From assembly GCF_036697405.1 (NCBI RefSeq), contig NZ_JBAHWA010000004.1, positions 186,001-250,000 on the forward strand: 64,000 nt of DNA, written 5' to 3'. The stretch comes from Lysobacter sp036697405. Lineage in GTDB: Bacteria; Pseudomonadota; Gammaproteobacteria; Xanthomonadales; Xanthomonadaceae. Shown here piece by piece: positions 45,338 to 52,910 of the stretch. Numbering within the stretch: the stretch's first letter is position 1; each line of letters opens with the position of its first letter. The notes beneath the pieces are model-generated. The model was not told the origin of the DNA, searched no databases, and worked only from the letters and a program-made list of their open reading frames with translations. The position numbers and the translations under genes are program-made.

Positions 45338-45370
45338 TAAGCTGGCCGCTTTCCCTTTCGAACCGCGTCC

Positions 45371-45712
45371 ATGCTCGCCGACCGCCTGTATCCGATCCTG
45401 CTGCTCCTGGGCTCCAACCTGTTCATGACCTTCGCCTGGTACGGCCACCTCAAGTACAAGTCGGCGCCGCTGACCGCCGCGATCCTGGTCAGCTGGGGCA
45501 TCGCCTTCTTCGAGTACTGCCTGATGGTGCCGGCCAACCGCATCGGCAGCGCGGTCTACTCCGCCCCCCAGCTCAAGGGCCTGCAGGAGGTCATCACCCT
45601 GCTGGTGTTCGCCGGCTTCTCGGCCTGGTACCTGGACCAGCCCCTGAAGTGGAACCACTGGGCCGGCTTCGGCCTGATCGTGGTCGCGGCCTGGCTGATC
45701 TTCCTGGACTGA
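45371..45712 (+). CDS. DUF486 (DMT-like) membrane protein
   Basis: A 113-residue protein with four membrane helices. The sequence TFAWYGHLKY near residue 20, SWGIAFFEYCLMVPANRIG in the middle and QEVITLLVFAGFSAWYL later match DUF486, a conserved four-helix family in the drug/metabolite transporter clan. No substrate is known. The start ATG 45371 begins MLADRLYPILLLLGSN, the usual family opening. It converges on the DUF962 gene with 16 bases between stops. Confidence 0.88.
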   Translation: MLADRLYPILLLLGSNLFMTFAWYGHLKYKSAPLTAAILVSWGIAFFEYCLMVPANRIGSAVYSAPQLKGLQEVITLLVFAGFSAWYLDQPLKWNHWAGFGLIVVAAWLIFLD

Positions 45713-45728
45713 GCCCTGGGCACCGGCC

Positions 45729-46034
45729 TCAGAATCGGATCTTGCCGGTCAGGATGTCCTTGAACATCACCCAGTCGCCGACGAAGGAATAGAACGGGTG
45801 CTTGAAGGTCGCCGGGCGGTTCTTCTCGAAGAAGAAATGCCCGACCCAGGCGAAGCCGTAGCCGCAGAACAGAGCCGCCAGCAGCAGCCAGGGGCGGCCC
45901 TGGATCAGCGCCAGCGCCAGCAACACCAACACCCCGCAGCTGCCGATGAAATGCAGGCGGCGGCTGGTGCGGTTGCTGTGTTCGCTGAGGTAGAAGGGAT
46001 AGAACTCGTTGAAGCTCGCGAATCGGTTGGCCAT
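45729..46034 (-). CDS. DUF962 / Mpo1-like membrane protein
   Basis: A 101-residue protein with the Mpo1-like signature: FYPFYLSEHSNRTSRRLHFIG at its start, then two hydrophobic helices, then GHFFFEKNRPATF and KHPFYSFVGDWVMF. The conserved histidines in EH, LHF, GHF and KHP are those that bind iron in yeast Mpo1, a dioxygenase that shortens 2-hydroxy fatty acids. Bacterial members are less studied, so the activity is inferred. The ATG at 46034 has AGGAGG eight bases upstream, an unusually strong ribosome site. Confidence 0.88.
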   Translation of the reverse strand: MANRFASFNEFYPFYLSEHSNRTSRRLHFIGSCGVLVLLALALIQGRPWLLLAALFCGYGFAWVGHFFFEKNRPATFKHPFYSFVGDWVMFKDILTGKIRF

Positions 46035-46078
46035 GACCGTTTCCTCCTGCGGGCTCGATATCGGTGTCCGTCCGGGAC

Positions 46079-46813
46079 TCAAGGCGATGCCGCCGCCGTG
46101 TCGGCGAAGAATCCCCGCTCCTTCAGTACTGTACGCCGCTTGACCTCGAACAGCTCTTCGAGCGTGTTGCCCAGTCTGCAGCGGGCTCGACCGCGCTCGA
46201 ACCTAAAGTATTCGCCCGCGAAATCCTTGCGATGGACGCGCCAATCCAGCTTGCGAAGATCGAAGTAGGCCTCCGGGCCGAAATCGATGCGGTGCGGCGT
46301 GACGATGCCGGCGCGCTCTTCGGCGTCGCCCGAACTGATCGGCCCGCAGCCCGCCCATCCGCCCGACGAAGTTCGGAACACGGGGTAGTACTGGTACTTC
46401 ACGTGGTGGTAGCCGCCATCTCCCTTCGACACGAACAGCAATACGGTGTCGTAGGAGGCGAATGCCGGTTCGCCGTAGTGATCGGCGGCATCGAACTCGA
46501 TGACGTCGCTGTCGTAGCGTCCGTGCACGACCTGCAAGACCCGATAGCGTGCCTGGTAGTACTCATCCATCAGGACGATCATCTGGCCGGGGCCCGCTTC
46601 GCTTTCGGCGGCCGCGCGCTCCTGTGCGGTGACGTCTTCGACGGACAGCTTCTCGCCGACGAATACCAGCAAGTCTTCGCCTTCGGCGGTGGCCTGCAAG
46701 GTCTGCGCCACCTCGCCTTCCGCGGCGACCGCGCTCGCGCCCCATACCCCGGCCAGGCCCAGCATCAATGCGGCCAGCCCCAGTCCGATGCGAACGGCGC
46801 GAGGGTCAGCCAT
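46079..46813 (-). CDS. Exported protein of unknown function downstream of mazG
   Basis: A 244-residue protein with a signal peptide (cleavage near AVAAEG). The mature part reads GEDLLVFVGEKLSVEDV, then YYQARYRVLQVVHGRYDSDVIEFDAAD, then SYDTVLLFVSKGDGGYHHVKYQYYPVF and later DFAGEYFRFERGRARCR. The opening resembles other small exported proteins that begin with a beta strand before a long central domain, but I do not recognise a family. Two to three cysteines are present (WAGCG, ARCRLG). The start overlaps the mazG stop by eight bases, so it is translated with mazG, cysQ and nudE. Confidence 0.65.
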   Translation of the reverse strand: MADPRAVRIGLGLAALMLGLAGVWGASAVAAEGEVAQTLQATAEGEDLLVFVGEKLSVEDVTAQERAAAESEAGPGQMIVLMDEYYQARYRVLQVVHGRYDSDVIEFDAADHYGEPAFASYDTVLLFVSKGDGGYHHVKYQYYPVFRTSSGGWAGCGPISSGDAEERAGIVTPHRIDFGPEAYFDLRKLDWRVHRKDFAGEYFRFERGRARCRLGNTLEELFEVKRRTVLKERGFFADTAAASP

Positions 46814-47642
46814 CCCGCTTCTCCCGCTTGGCCCGGCCCCAATAGGCGTCCTGCGCATCCAGCGATAACGTCGACAAGGGCGTGCCGTCGCCGGCCGCGA
46901 GCCGCTCCATGGAGCGGAAGCGTCGTTCGAACTTGAGATTCGCGCGCCGCAGCGCGGCGCCCACGTCGACCTTGCCGTGGCGGGCCAGGTTGGCGGCGAC
47001 GAACAGCAGGTCGCCGATCTCGTCTTCGAGGCGGTCGCGCGCGGCCGCATCGTCGGGCGCGGCGGCGACGGCGTCGAACTCGGCGCGGACTTCCTCGATT
47101 TCCTCGTGCAGCTTGGCGATCACCGGGGTCGCGTTCGGCCAGTCGAAGCCGACCGAGGCCGCGCGCTTTTGCAGTTTCACCGCGCGCTGCCATTCCGGCA
47201 GGCCGCGGGCGATGCCGGCCAGCGCGGAGGTGTCGGCCTCGCCGGCCGCCTCGCGCTCGCGGCGCTTCTGTTCTTCCCAGGCCACGGTCTGGGCCTCGGC
47301 GTCCTCGACGCTGGCGCCGGCGAACACGTGCGGGTGGCGGCGCACCATCTTGTCGCTGATCGCGGCGACCACGTCGGCGAACGCGAACGCGCCCTGCTCT
47401 TCGGCCATGCGCGCGTGGAACACCACCTGCAGCAGCAGGTCGCCGAGTTCGTCCTTCAGCGCCGGCAGATCCTGGCGGTCGATCGCGTCGGCGACTTCGT
47501 AGGCCTCTTCGACCGTGTACGGCGCGATGGTGGCGAAGGTCTGTTCGACGTCCCAGGGGCAGCCGCCGACGGGCGCGCGCAGACGCGCCATGATTTCGAT
47601 CAGGCCGGCGATGCCCTCCGGCAGCTCGGCGCCGTCAGCCAT
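46806..47642 (-). CDS. mazG: Nucleoside triphosphate pyrophosphohydrolase MazG
   Basis: Hydrolyses NTPs and dNTPs to monophosphates, cleaning the nucleotide pool. The 278-residue protein has two MazG domains. The first has GGCPWDVEQT, then EEAYEVADAI and KDELGDLLLQVVFHARMA; the second has KLHEEIEEV and LEDEIGDLLFVAANLARH. The acidic EExxE and ExxD motifs that bind magnesium are present in both. It overlaps cysQ by eight bases upstream and the exported gene by eight bases downstream. Confidence 0.96.
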   Translation of the reverse strand: MADGAELPEGIAGLIEIMARLRAPVGGCPWDVEQTFATIAPYTVEEAYEVADAIDRQDLPALKDELGDLLLQVVFHARMAEEQGAFAFADVVAAISDKMVRRHPHVFAGASVEDAEAQTVAWEEQKRREREAAGEADTSALAGIARGLPEWQRAVKLQKRAASVGFDWPNATPVIAKLHEEIEEVRAEFDAVAAAPDDAAARDRLEDEIGDLLFVAANLARHGKVDVGAALRRANLKFERRFRSMERLAAGDGTPLSTLSLDAQDAYWGRAKREKRDG

Positions 47643-48468
47643 CGAGGCAATCCCGCCAGGGCAGCGAGGGATCGCCGAGGGCGATGAAATCGCCGTTGAG
47701 GATGCGCGCGCGCTGGTTGTAGCGGAACGGCCGCCCCTGCGGGTCCAGCACCTGCCCGCCCGCGGCTTCGAGCACGCATTGGCCGGCGGCGGTGTCCCAT
47801 TCGCTGGTGGGGCCGAAACGCGGATAGATGTCCATGCCGCCCTCGGCGATGCGGCAGAACTTGAGCGAGGAGCCCAGCCCGATCGGCTCGACCTGGCCGC
47901 CGGCCAGCGCCGACAACCGCGCCATGAAGGCTTCGGTACGGGCGTCGCGGTGCGAGCGGCTCGCGGCCACGCGCAGCGGCGCGGTCGCCGGAATGCGTAC
48001 CTGCAGCGGACGTTCCCGATCGCCGTCGCGACGGCACGCGCGGCCGCCGCGCACGCCGTACCACAGCGCGCCGCCGACCGGCGCCTGGACCACGCCGAAC
48101 ACCGGCACGCCGTCGTCGATCAGGGCCAGGTTGACGGTGAACTCGCCGTTGCGTTTGACGAACTCGCGGGTGCCGTCGAGCGGATCGACCAGCCACAGCC
48201 GCCGCCACTGCCGGCGCTGCTCGAACGAGACCTCGTGCGCGGATTCCTCCGACAGCACCGGAATCTCGGGCGTGAGCCGGGCCAGGCCGTCGACGATGCA
48301 ATGGTGGGCGGCCAGGTCGGCCGCGGTCAGAGGCGAGGCGTCGGCCTTGTGTTCGACGTCGAAGTCCTGCTCGTAGATCGTCAGGATCGCGGCGGCCGCG
48401 TCGCGCGCGATCGCGATCGCGCCTTCGATCAGGGCGCCGTCGACGTAATCGGGGGCGGTGTCGCTCAT
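47635..48468 (-). CDS. cysQ: 3'(2'),5'-bisphosphate nucleotidase CysQ
   Basis: Removes the 3'-phosphate from adenosine 3',5'-bisphosphate, a by-product of sulfate assimilation that inhibits RNases. The 277-residue enzyme is of the inositol-monophosphatase fold. The motif LSEES with the aspartates of LVDPLDGTREFVKRNGEF supplies metals, and the second half has FGPTSEWDTAAGQCVLEAAGG. Its start at 48468 overlaps the nudE stop as ATGA. The nudE-cysQ-mazG order makes a nucleotide-housekeeping unit. Confidence 0.94.
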   Translation of the reverse strand: MSDTAPDYVDGALIEGAIAIARDAAAAILTIYEQDFDVEHKADASPLTAADLAAHHCIVDGLARLTPEIPVLSEESAHEVSFEQRRQWRRLWLVDPLDGTREFVKRNGEFTVNLALIDDGVPVFGVVQAPVGGALWYGVRGGRACRRDGDRERPLQVRIPATAPLRVAASRSHRDARTEAFMARLSALAGGQVEPIGLGSSLKFCRIAEGGMDIYPRFGPTSEWDTAAGQCVLEAAGGQVLDPQGRPFRYNQRARILNGDFIALGDPSLPWRDCLDG

Positions 48469-49040
48469 GCGGGGGACGGTCCCGCGGTTTGCGTCGCCTG
48501 AGTGCGCAACCACTCGCGGGCGATGAACAAGGCGGCGATGCTGCGGCCTTCGGAAAAATCCTCGCACAGGATCAGCTCGTGCAGGCGGTCGAGCTTCCAG
48601 GGCACGACTTCGAGCTCTTCGGGCTCGTCGCCCGGCAGGCGCTCGGGGTACAGGTCGCGCGCGAGCACCAACTGGGCCTGATGGCTCATATAGGTCGGCG
48701 CCAGCGACAGCGAGCGCAGCAGGGTCAGCGAACGCGCGCCGTAGCCGGCTTCTTCCTTGAGCTCGCGGTCGGCGGCCTGGATCGCGGTCTCGCCCTCGTC
48801 GATCCGGCCCTTGACCAGGCCCAGCTCGTAGCGGTGCACGCCGGCGGCGTATTCGCGCACCAGCAGCACGGTCTCGGCATCGAGCATCGGCACCACCACC
48901 ACGGCGCCGTGGCCGCGCCCGAGCAGGCGCTCGTAACGGCGGCGTTCGCCGTTGGAGAACTCCAGGTCCAGCCGTTCCAGCTTGTAGGGCCCGGCGTCGT
49001 GCTCGGTGACCCCGTGGATGATGGGCAGACGCCGGCTCAC
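48465..49040 (-). CDS. nudE: ADP-compounds hydrolase NudE
   Basis: Nudix hydrolase of 191 residues that splits ADP-ribose, NADH and Ap3A type compounds. The opening KLERLDLEFSNGERRRYERL is close to E. coli NudE. The Nudix box is GRIDEGETAIQAADRELKEEAGYG, split here as GRIDEGETAIQ and RELKEEAGYG. The start is a GTG at 49040 with GGGAG eight bases upstream. It is divergent from bioA across 53 bases, so the two promoters must overlap or be very compact. It leads the nudE-cysQ-mazG operon. Confidence 0.94.
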   Translation of the reverse strand: MSRRLPIIHGVTEHDAGPYKLERLDLEFSNGERRRYERLLGRGHGAVVVVPMLDAETVLLVREYAAGVHRYELGLVKGRIDEGETAIQAADRELKEEAGYGARSLTLLRSLSLAPTYMSHQAQLVLARDLYPERLPGDEPEELEVVPWKLDRLHELILCEDFSEGRSIAALFIAREWLRTQATQTAGPSPA

Positions 49041-49093
49041 GAGAGCGCTCCCGCGGTAGGTGTATGCGGGGCAAAAGGCGGGATAATGTCGGG

Positions 49094-50515
49094 ATGCAAG
49101 ATACGAATCAGCATGCCGCGATGCTAGCAGAGGGCAACGCCTCCGAGGCCGACGCCTGGCGCAAACGCGACCTCGCCGTGCTCTGGCACCCGTGCACCCA
49201 GATGCGCGAACACCCCGACACGCTGCCCTTGCTGCCGATCGCCGGCGGCCAGGGGCCGTGGCTGATCGGGCGCGACGGGCGGCGCTACCTGGACGCGATC
49301 TCGAGCTGGTGGACCAACCTGTTCGGTCACGCCGAGCCGCGCCTGGCCGAGGCCATCGCCAACCAGGCGCGCACGCTGGAGCACGTGATCCTGGCCGGCT
49401 GCTCGCATGCGCCGGCGGTGGAGCTGGCCGAACGCCTGCTGCAGATCGCCCCGCGCGAGCCCGGCCGCGCGCCGCTGGCCAAGGTGTTCTACGCCGACAA
49501 CGGCTCGGCCGGGGTCGAGGTGGCGCTGAAGATGGCCTTCCACTGGTTCCGCAACCGCGGCGAGAACGCACGCACCAAGTTCATCGCCCTGGACAACGGC
49601 TACCACGGCGAGACCCTGGGCGCGCTCGCGGTCGGCGACATTCCGCTGTACCGGCGCGTGTATGCCCCGCTGCTGGCCGAGGCCCTGTTCGCGCCCTCGC
49701 CCGATGCCTATCTGTGCGAGCCGGGCGAGACGCCGGCGCAGCGCGCCCGGCACGCCGCCGACGGCCTGCGCGCCCTGCTCGAACGCCACGCCGGCGAGGT
49801 CTGCGCGCTGATCCTGGAGCCGCGCGTGCAGTGCGCCGGCGGCATGCGCATGCACGATGCCTCCTACCTGCGCCACGCGCGCGCGCTCTGCGACGAGTTC
49901 GGGGTGTTCCTGATCGCCGACGAGATCGCGGTCGGCTTCGGCCGCACCGGCAGCATGTTCGCCTGCGAGCAGGCCGGCATCGCCCCCGATCTGCTGTGCC
50001 TGTCCAAGGGCCTGACCGGCGGCGCGCTGCCGCTGGCCGCGGTGCTGACCAGCCAAAGCATCTACGACGGCTTCCTCGACGATTCGCGCGAGCGCGCGTT
50101 CCTGCATTCGCACAGTTACACCGGCAATCCGCTGGCCTGCGCCGCGGCGCTGGCCGCGCAGGCCATCTTCGCCAGCGACGACATCCTGGTGCGCAACCGC
50201 GCCACCGCCGCGCGCATGGCCGAACTGGCCGCGCCGCTGGCCGCGCACGCGCACGTCGCCGACCTGCGCCAGACCGGCATGATCCTGGCCTTCGAACTCA
50301 GCCGCGGCGGCGACAAGCGCCAGCCGTTCGAGGCATCGGCGCGGATCGGCCTGCGCGCCTATCGCGCGGCGCTGGAGCGCGGCGTGCTGCTGCGCCCGCT
50401 GGGCGACGTGCTGTATTGGATGCCGCCCTACTGCATCGACGACGAGGCGCTGGAACTGCTGGCGCGGACCACGCGCGAGGCCATCGACCGTGCCGTCGCG
50501 GAGGCCGGCGCATGA
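49094..50515 (+). CDS. bioA: Adenosylmethionine-8-amino-7-oxononanoate aminotransferase
   Basis: Converts KAPA to DAPA in biotin synthesis, using S-adenosylmethionine as amino donor. The 473-residue class III aminotransferase shows LWHPCTQM at its start (the BioA mark), SSWWTNLFGH, YADNGSAGVEVALKMA, and the PLP-binding K305 in LCLSKGLTGG. The later HSHSYTGNPLACAAALA is characteristic. Start ATG 49094 is my choice; ATG 49121 is possible and closer to the conserved region. The rsmE start overlaps its stop (ATGA). No BirA operator is obvious in the 53-base gap to nudE. Confidence 0.95.
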   Translation: MQDTNQHAAMLAEGNASEADAWRKRDLAVLWHPCTQMREHPDTLPLLPIAGGQGPWLIGRDGRRYLDAISSWWTNLFGHAEPRLAEAIANQARTLEHVILAGCSHAPAVELAERLLQIAPREPGRAPLAKVFYADNGSAGVEVALKMAFHWFRNRGENARTKFIALDNGYHGETLGALAVGDIPLYRRVYAPLLAEALFAPSPDAYLCEPGETPAQRARHAADGLRALLERHAGEVCALILEPRVQCAGGMRMHDASYLRHARALCDEFGVFLIADEIAVGFGRTGSMFACEQAGIAPDLLCLSKGLTGGALPLAAVLTSQSIYDGFLDDSRERAFLHSHSYTGNPLACAAALAAQAIFASDDILVRNRATAARMAELAAPLAAHAHVADLRQTGMILAFELSRGGDKRQPFEASARIGLRAYRAALERGVLLRPLGDVLYWMPPYCIDDEALELLARTTREAIDRAVAEAGA

Positions 50516-51249
50516 GGCTGACCCGCGTCCACGTCGACCAGGCGCTGCGCGCCGGCAGCGAGATCGCCCTGCCCGAAGGCCCGGCCACCCACCTGTCGCG
50601 GGTGCTGCGGCTGGGCGTCGGCGACGCCTGCGTGCTGTTCAACGGCGACGGCCACGACTATCCGGCGCGCATCGTCGCCCTGGGCAAGCGCGAACTGCGC
50701 GTGGCCATCGACGCGGCTACGGCGGTGGAGCGCGAGTCGCCGCTGCGGCTGGTATTGCTGCAAGGCATCGCGCGCGGCGAGAAGATGGACCTGATCCTGC
50801 AGAAGGCGACTGAACTCGGCGTGGCCGAGCTGCGCCCGCTGTGGTCGCAGCGCAGTGAGGTCAAGCTGGACGAGGCGCGCGCCGAGAAGCGGCTGGCGCA
50901 TTGGCGCAGCGTGGTCGCCTCGGCCTGCGAGCAGAGCGGGCGCGCGCGCGTGCCCGAGGTGGCCGCGCCGCTGGCGCTGAGCGCCGCACTGGCGGCGCTG
51001 CCGGCCGGCGGGCTGCGCCTGATCCTGGATCCGGACGGCGAGCTCGCGTTCTCGACCTTGAGCGTGGATGCGGATGCGCCGGTCCATCTGGCCATCGGCC
51101 CGGAAGGCGGCTGGTCGCCGCTGGACCGCGAGCAGTTGCGCGCCGCCGGCTTCGCCGGTCTCAGGCTCGGCCCGCGCATCCTGCGCACCGAAACGGCGGG
51201 TTTGGCCGCGATCGCGGCTTTGCAGGCCCGGTTCGGCGATCTGGCTTGA
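50512..51249 (+). CDS. rsmE: 16S rRNA (uracil-1498-N3)-methyltransferase
   Basis: A 245-residue SPOUT methyltransferase that modifies U1498 in 16S rRNA. It has an N-terminal PUA-like part (LPEGPATHLSRVLRLGVGD), then LQGIARGEKMDLILQKATELGV, and a trefoil-knot SAM site IGPEGGWSPLDREQ and LGPRILRTETAGL. All key family motifs are present. The start overlaps the bioA stop. A REP element lies between its stop and the convergent acyltransferase gene. Confidence 0.96.
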   Translation: MRLTRVHVDQALRAGSEIALPEGPATHLSRVLRLGVGDACVLFNGDGHDYPARIVALGKRELRVAIDAATAVERESPLRLVLLQGIARGEKMDLILQKATELGVAELRPLWSQRSEVKLDEARAEKRLAHWRSVVASACEQSGRARVPEVAAPLALSAALAALPAGGLRLILDPDGELAFSTLSVDADAPVHLAIGPEGGWSPLDREQLRAAGFAGLRLGPRILRTETAGLAAIAALQARFGDLA

Positions 51250-51259
51250 AGCTACGCGC

Positions 51260-51288
51260 GATGCGGTGAGCCGCAGGCGAACCGCATC
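51260..51288 (-). repeat. REP-like palindrome between convergent genes
   Basis: GATGCGGT-gagccgcaggcga-ACCGCATC is the fourth copy of the 29-base element (others at 3719, 3865 and 27406), here in the opposite orientation. It fills almost the whole 57-base gap between rsmE and the NagX-like gene. Confidence 0.75.
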
Positions 51289-51306
51289 ATGCCGCCGCCG
51301 CAGACA

Positions 51307-52395
51307 CTAGATCTTGAAATAGATACGCCGCGCGTCCAGCAGCCGCACCACGCCCCACCACAGCGCCACGAAGGCGAGCGCGTACGCGAGCGACGGCAAG
51401 GTCGGACCGAAGCGCGGCGTCATCCAGTCGGCGAAGGCGTGCCGGTACAGCGGCTCCAGCCAGCCGGTCGCGGCCAGGGCATACAGCACGAAGGCCGAGC
51501 CGGCATAGGCCGCGATCGCGTTGACGCCGAAGGCGCGGCCCAGCGCGGGCCAGCCGCGCCGGTCGATCGCATGGTGAAAGGCCGCCAAGGTCCAGCAGGC
51601 GATGCCGCCGGTCCACAGTACGTAGGCGGGCGTCCACAGGTTCTTGTTGAGCGGCTGGACGTAGGACGCCGCATAGCCCAGCGCCATGCACAGCGCGCCG
51701 CCGATCCACAGCGCGCGCAGGCGTCCGCCGCGCAGCCAGTCGCCCGCGCGCAGACCGAGCAGGGTCGTCGCCAACGCGCCCAGCGTGCTGAGCAGGCCCT
51801 CCGGATCGTGGCCGCGGCCGCTGCCCGGCTCGAGTTGGTAGACATGCACGCCCAGCAGTTGGGTATCGAAGCGGCTGGCGAGGTTGGCGTAGGGCTCGTA
51901 GCTGCCGCCCGCGGCCAACAGCAGGCCGTAACCGCCCAGCAGCGCGCTCAACAGCCGCCACTGCGCGCGCGCCGGCAGCCACAGCGCGCACAGCCCGGCC
52001 GCGCCGAAGCACAGGCCGATGCGTTGCAGCACGCCCATCACGCGGTAATGCGCCAGATCGAACGCCCACCAGGCGCACAGGTGCAGCAGCAGGCCCAGGC
52101 CGAGGATGCGCGCGGCGCGGATCAGCACCGCGCGGCCCAGCGCGGAGCGCGCGTCGCCGCGCTCCAGGCGCGGGTTCAGGGCCAGCGCGATCGACACGCC
52201 GACGATGAACAGGAACATCGGGAAGATCAGGTCGGTCGGTGTGCAGCCGTGCCAGGGCGCGTGCAACAGCGGCGCGTAGACATGGCTCCAGTCGCCGGGA
52301 TTGTTGACCAGCAGCATCGCCGCCACGGTCAGGCCGCGCAGCGCGTCGACCGAGGCGTAGCGCGGCGGCGCGGCGGAACTGACGGAGGCGCCCAC
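51307..52395 (-). CDS. NagX/HGSNAT-like membrane acyltransferase
   Basis: A 362-residue inner-membrane protein with about ten helices. The opening SVDALRGLTVAAMLLVNNPG then CTPTDLIFPMFLFIVGVSIA is that of the heparan-alpha-glucosaminide N-acetyltransferase (HGSNAT) clan, whose bacterial members include NagX of GlcNAc-utilisation clusters. They are thought to move acetyl groups across the membrane onto amino sugars. Here no other GlcNAc genes are adjacent. It lies 19 bases after chpC on the same strand, and may be read through from the chp operon. Confidence 0.85.
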   Translation of the reverse strand: MGASVSSAAPPRYASVDALRGLTVAAMLLVNNPGDWSHVYAPLLHAPWHGCTPTDLIFPMFLFIVGVSIALALNPRLERGDARSALGRAVLIRAARILGLGLLLHLCAWWAFDLAHYRVMGVLQRIGLCFGAAGLCALWLPARAQWRLLSALLGGYGLLLAAGGSYEPYANLASRFDTQLLGVHVYQLEPGSGRGHDPEGLLSTLGALATTLLGLRAGDWLRGGRLRALWIGGALCMALGYAASYVQPLNKNLWTPAYVLWTGGIACWTLAAFHHAIDRRGWPALGRAFGVNAIAAYAGSAFVLYALAATGWLEPLYRHAFADWMTPRFGPTLPSLAYALAFVALWWGVVRLLDARRIYFKI

Positions 52396-52414
52396 GCCGC
52401 GCGAGGGCTGGGGC

Positions 52415-52897
52415 TCAGGCGGCCTGCGCGAGCGCGCCGCCGATCAGCGCTTCGACCGCTTCCAGATCGGGCACGAAGGCCACGTCCTGGTTCAGCACCA
52501 CGCGCGCATGCACGCCCTGCGGGATGCCTTCCTGGTTGGCGTCCAGCAGCAGGCCGTCCTGCGACACCGTGACCAGGCGCGGGAAGCCCTGGGTCAGCAT
52601 CGCGAAGTACGGCGCGCGCGGATCGCCGCCCAGCGCCTTCAGCACCACCACCTTGCTGCCCAGCGCGGCGTTTTCCTGGGCGAAACCGGCCATTTCGGCG
52701 AACGCGATCAGCGGCAGCTGCCAGCCGCGCCAACGCAGGCGGCCGAGCAGCCAATGCGGGGCATCGGCGATCGGCTCCGGCGGCGCGTACGACAGCACCT
52801 CGGCGATGGTGGCGTTGGGCAGCAGCAAACGCGCGCCCGAGACCTGGATCAGCACGCCTCGGATGTCGCTGGGCACGGGGGTGTTCTGCTCGGACAT
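52415..52897 (-). CDS. chpC: CheW-like protein ChpC of the Pil-Chp system
   Basis: A 160-residue CheW-domain protein. The core IRGVLIQVSGARLLLPNATIAEVL in short is a CheW strand pattern, followed by WLLGRLRWRGWQLPLIAFAEMAG and RLVTVSQDGLLL. Its position last in a pilI-pilJ-chpA-chpB-chpC row identifies it as ChpC, an accessory adaptor linking receptors to the kinase ChpA in the type IV pilus chemosensory system. It starts 13 bases after the chpB stop. Confidence 0.88.
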   Translation of the reverse strand: MSEQNTPVPSDIRGVLIQVSGARLLLPNATIAEVLSYAPPEPIADAPHWLLGRLRWRGWQLPLIAFAEMAGFAQENAALGSKVVVLKALGGDPRAPYFAMLTQGFPRLVTVSQDGLLLDANQEGIPQGVHARVVLNQDVAFVPDLEAVEALIGGALAQAA

Positions 52898-52910
52898 ATC
52901 GTTCGCTTCC

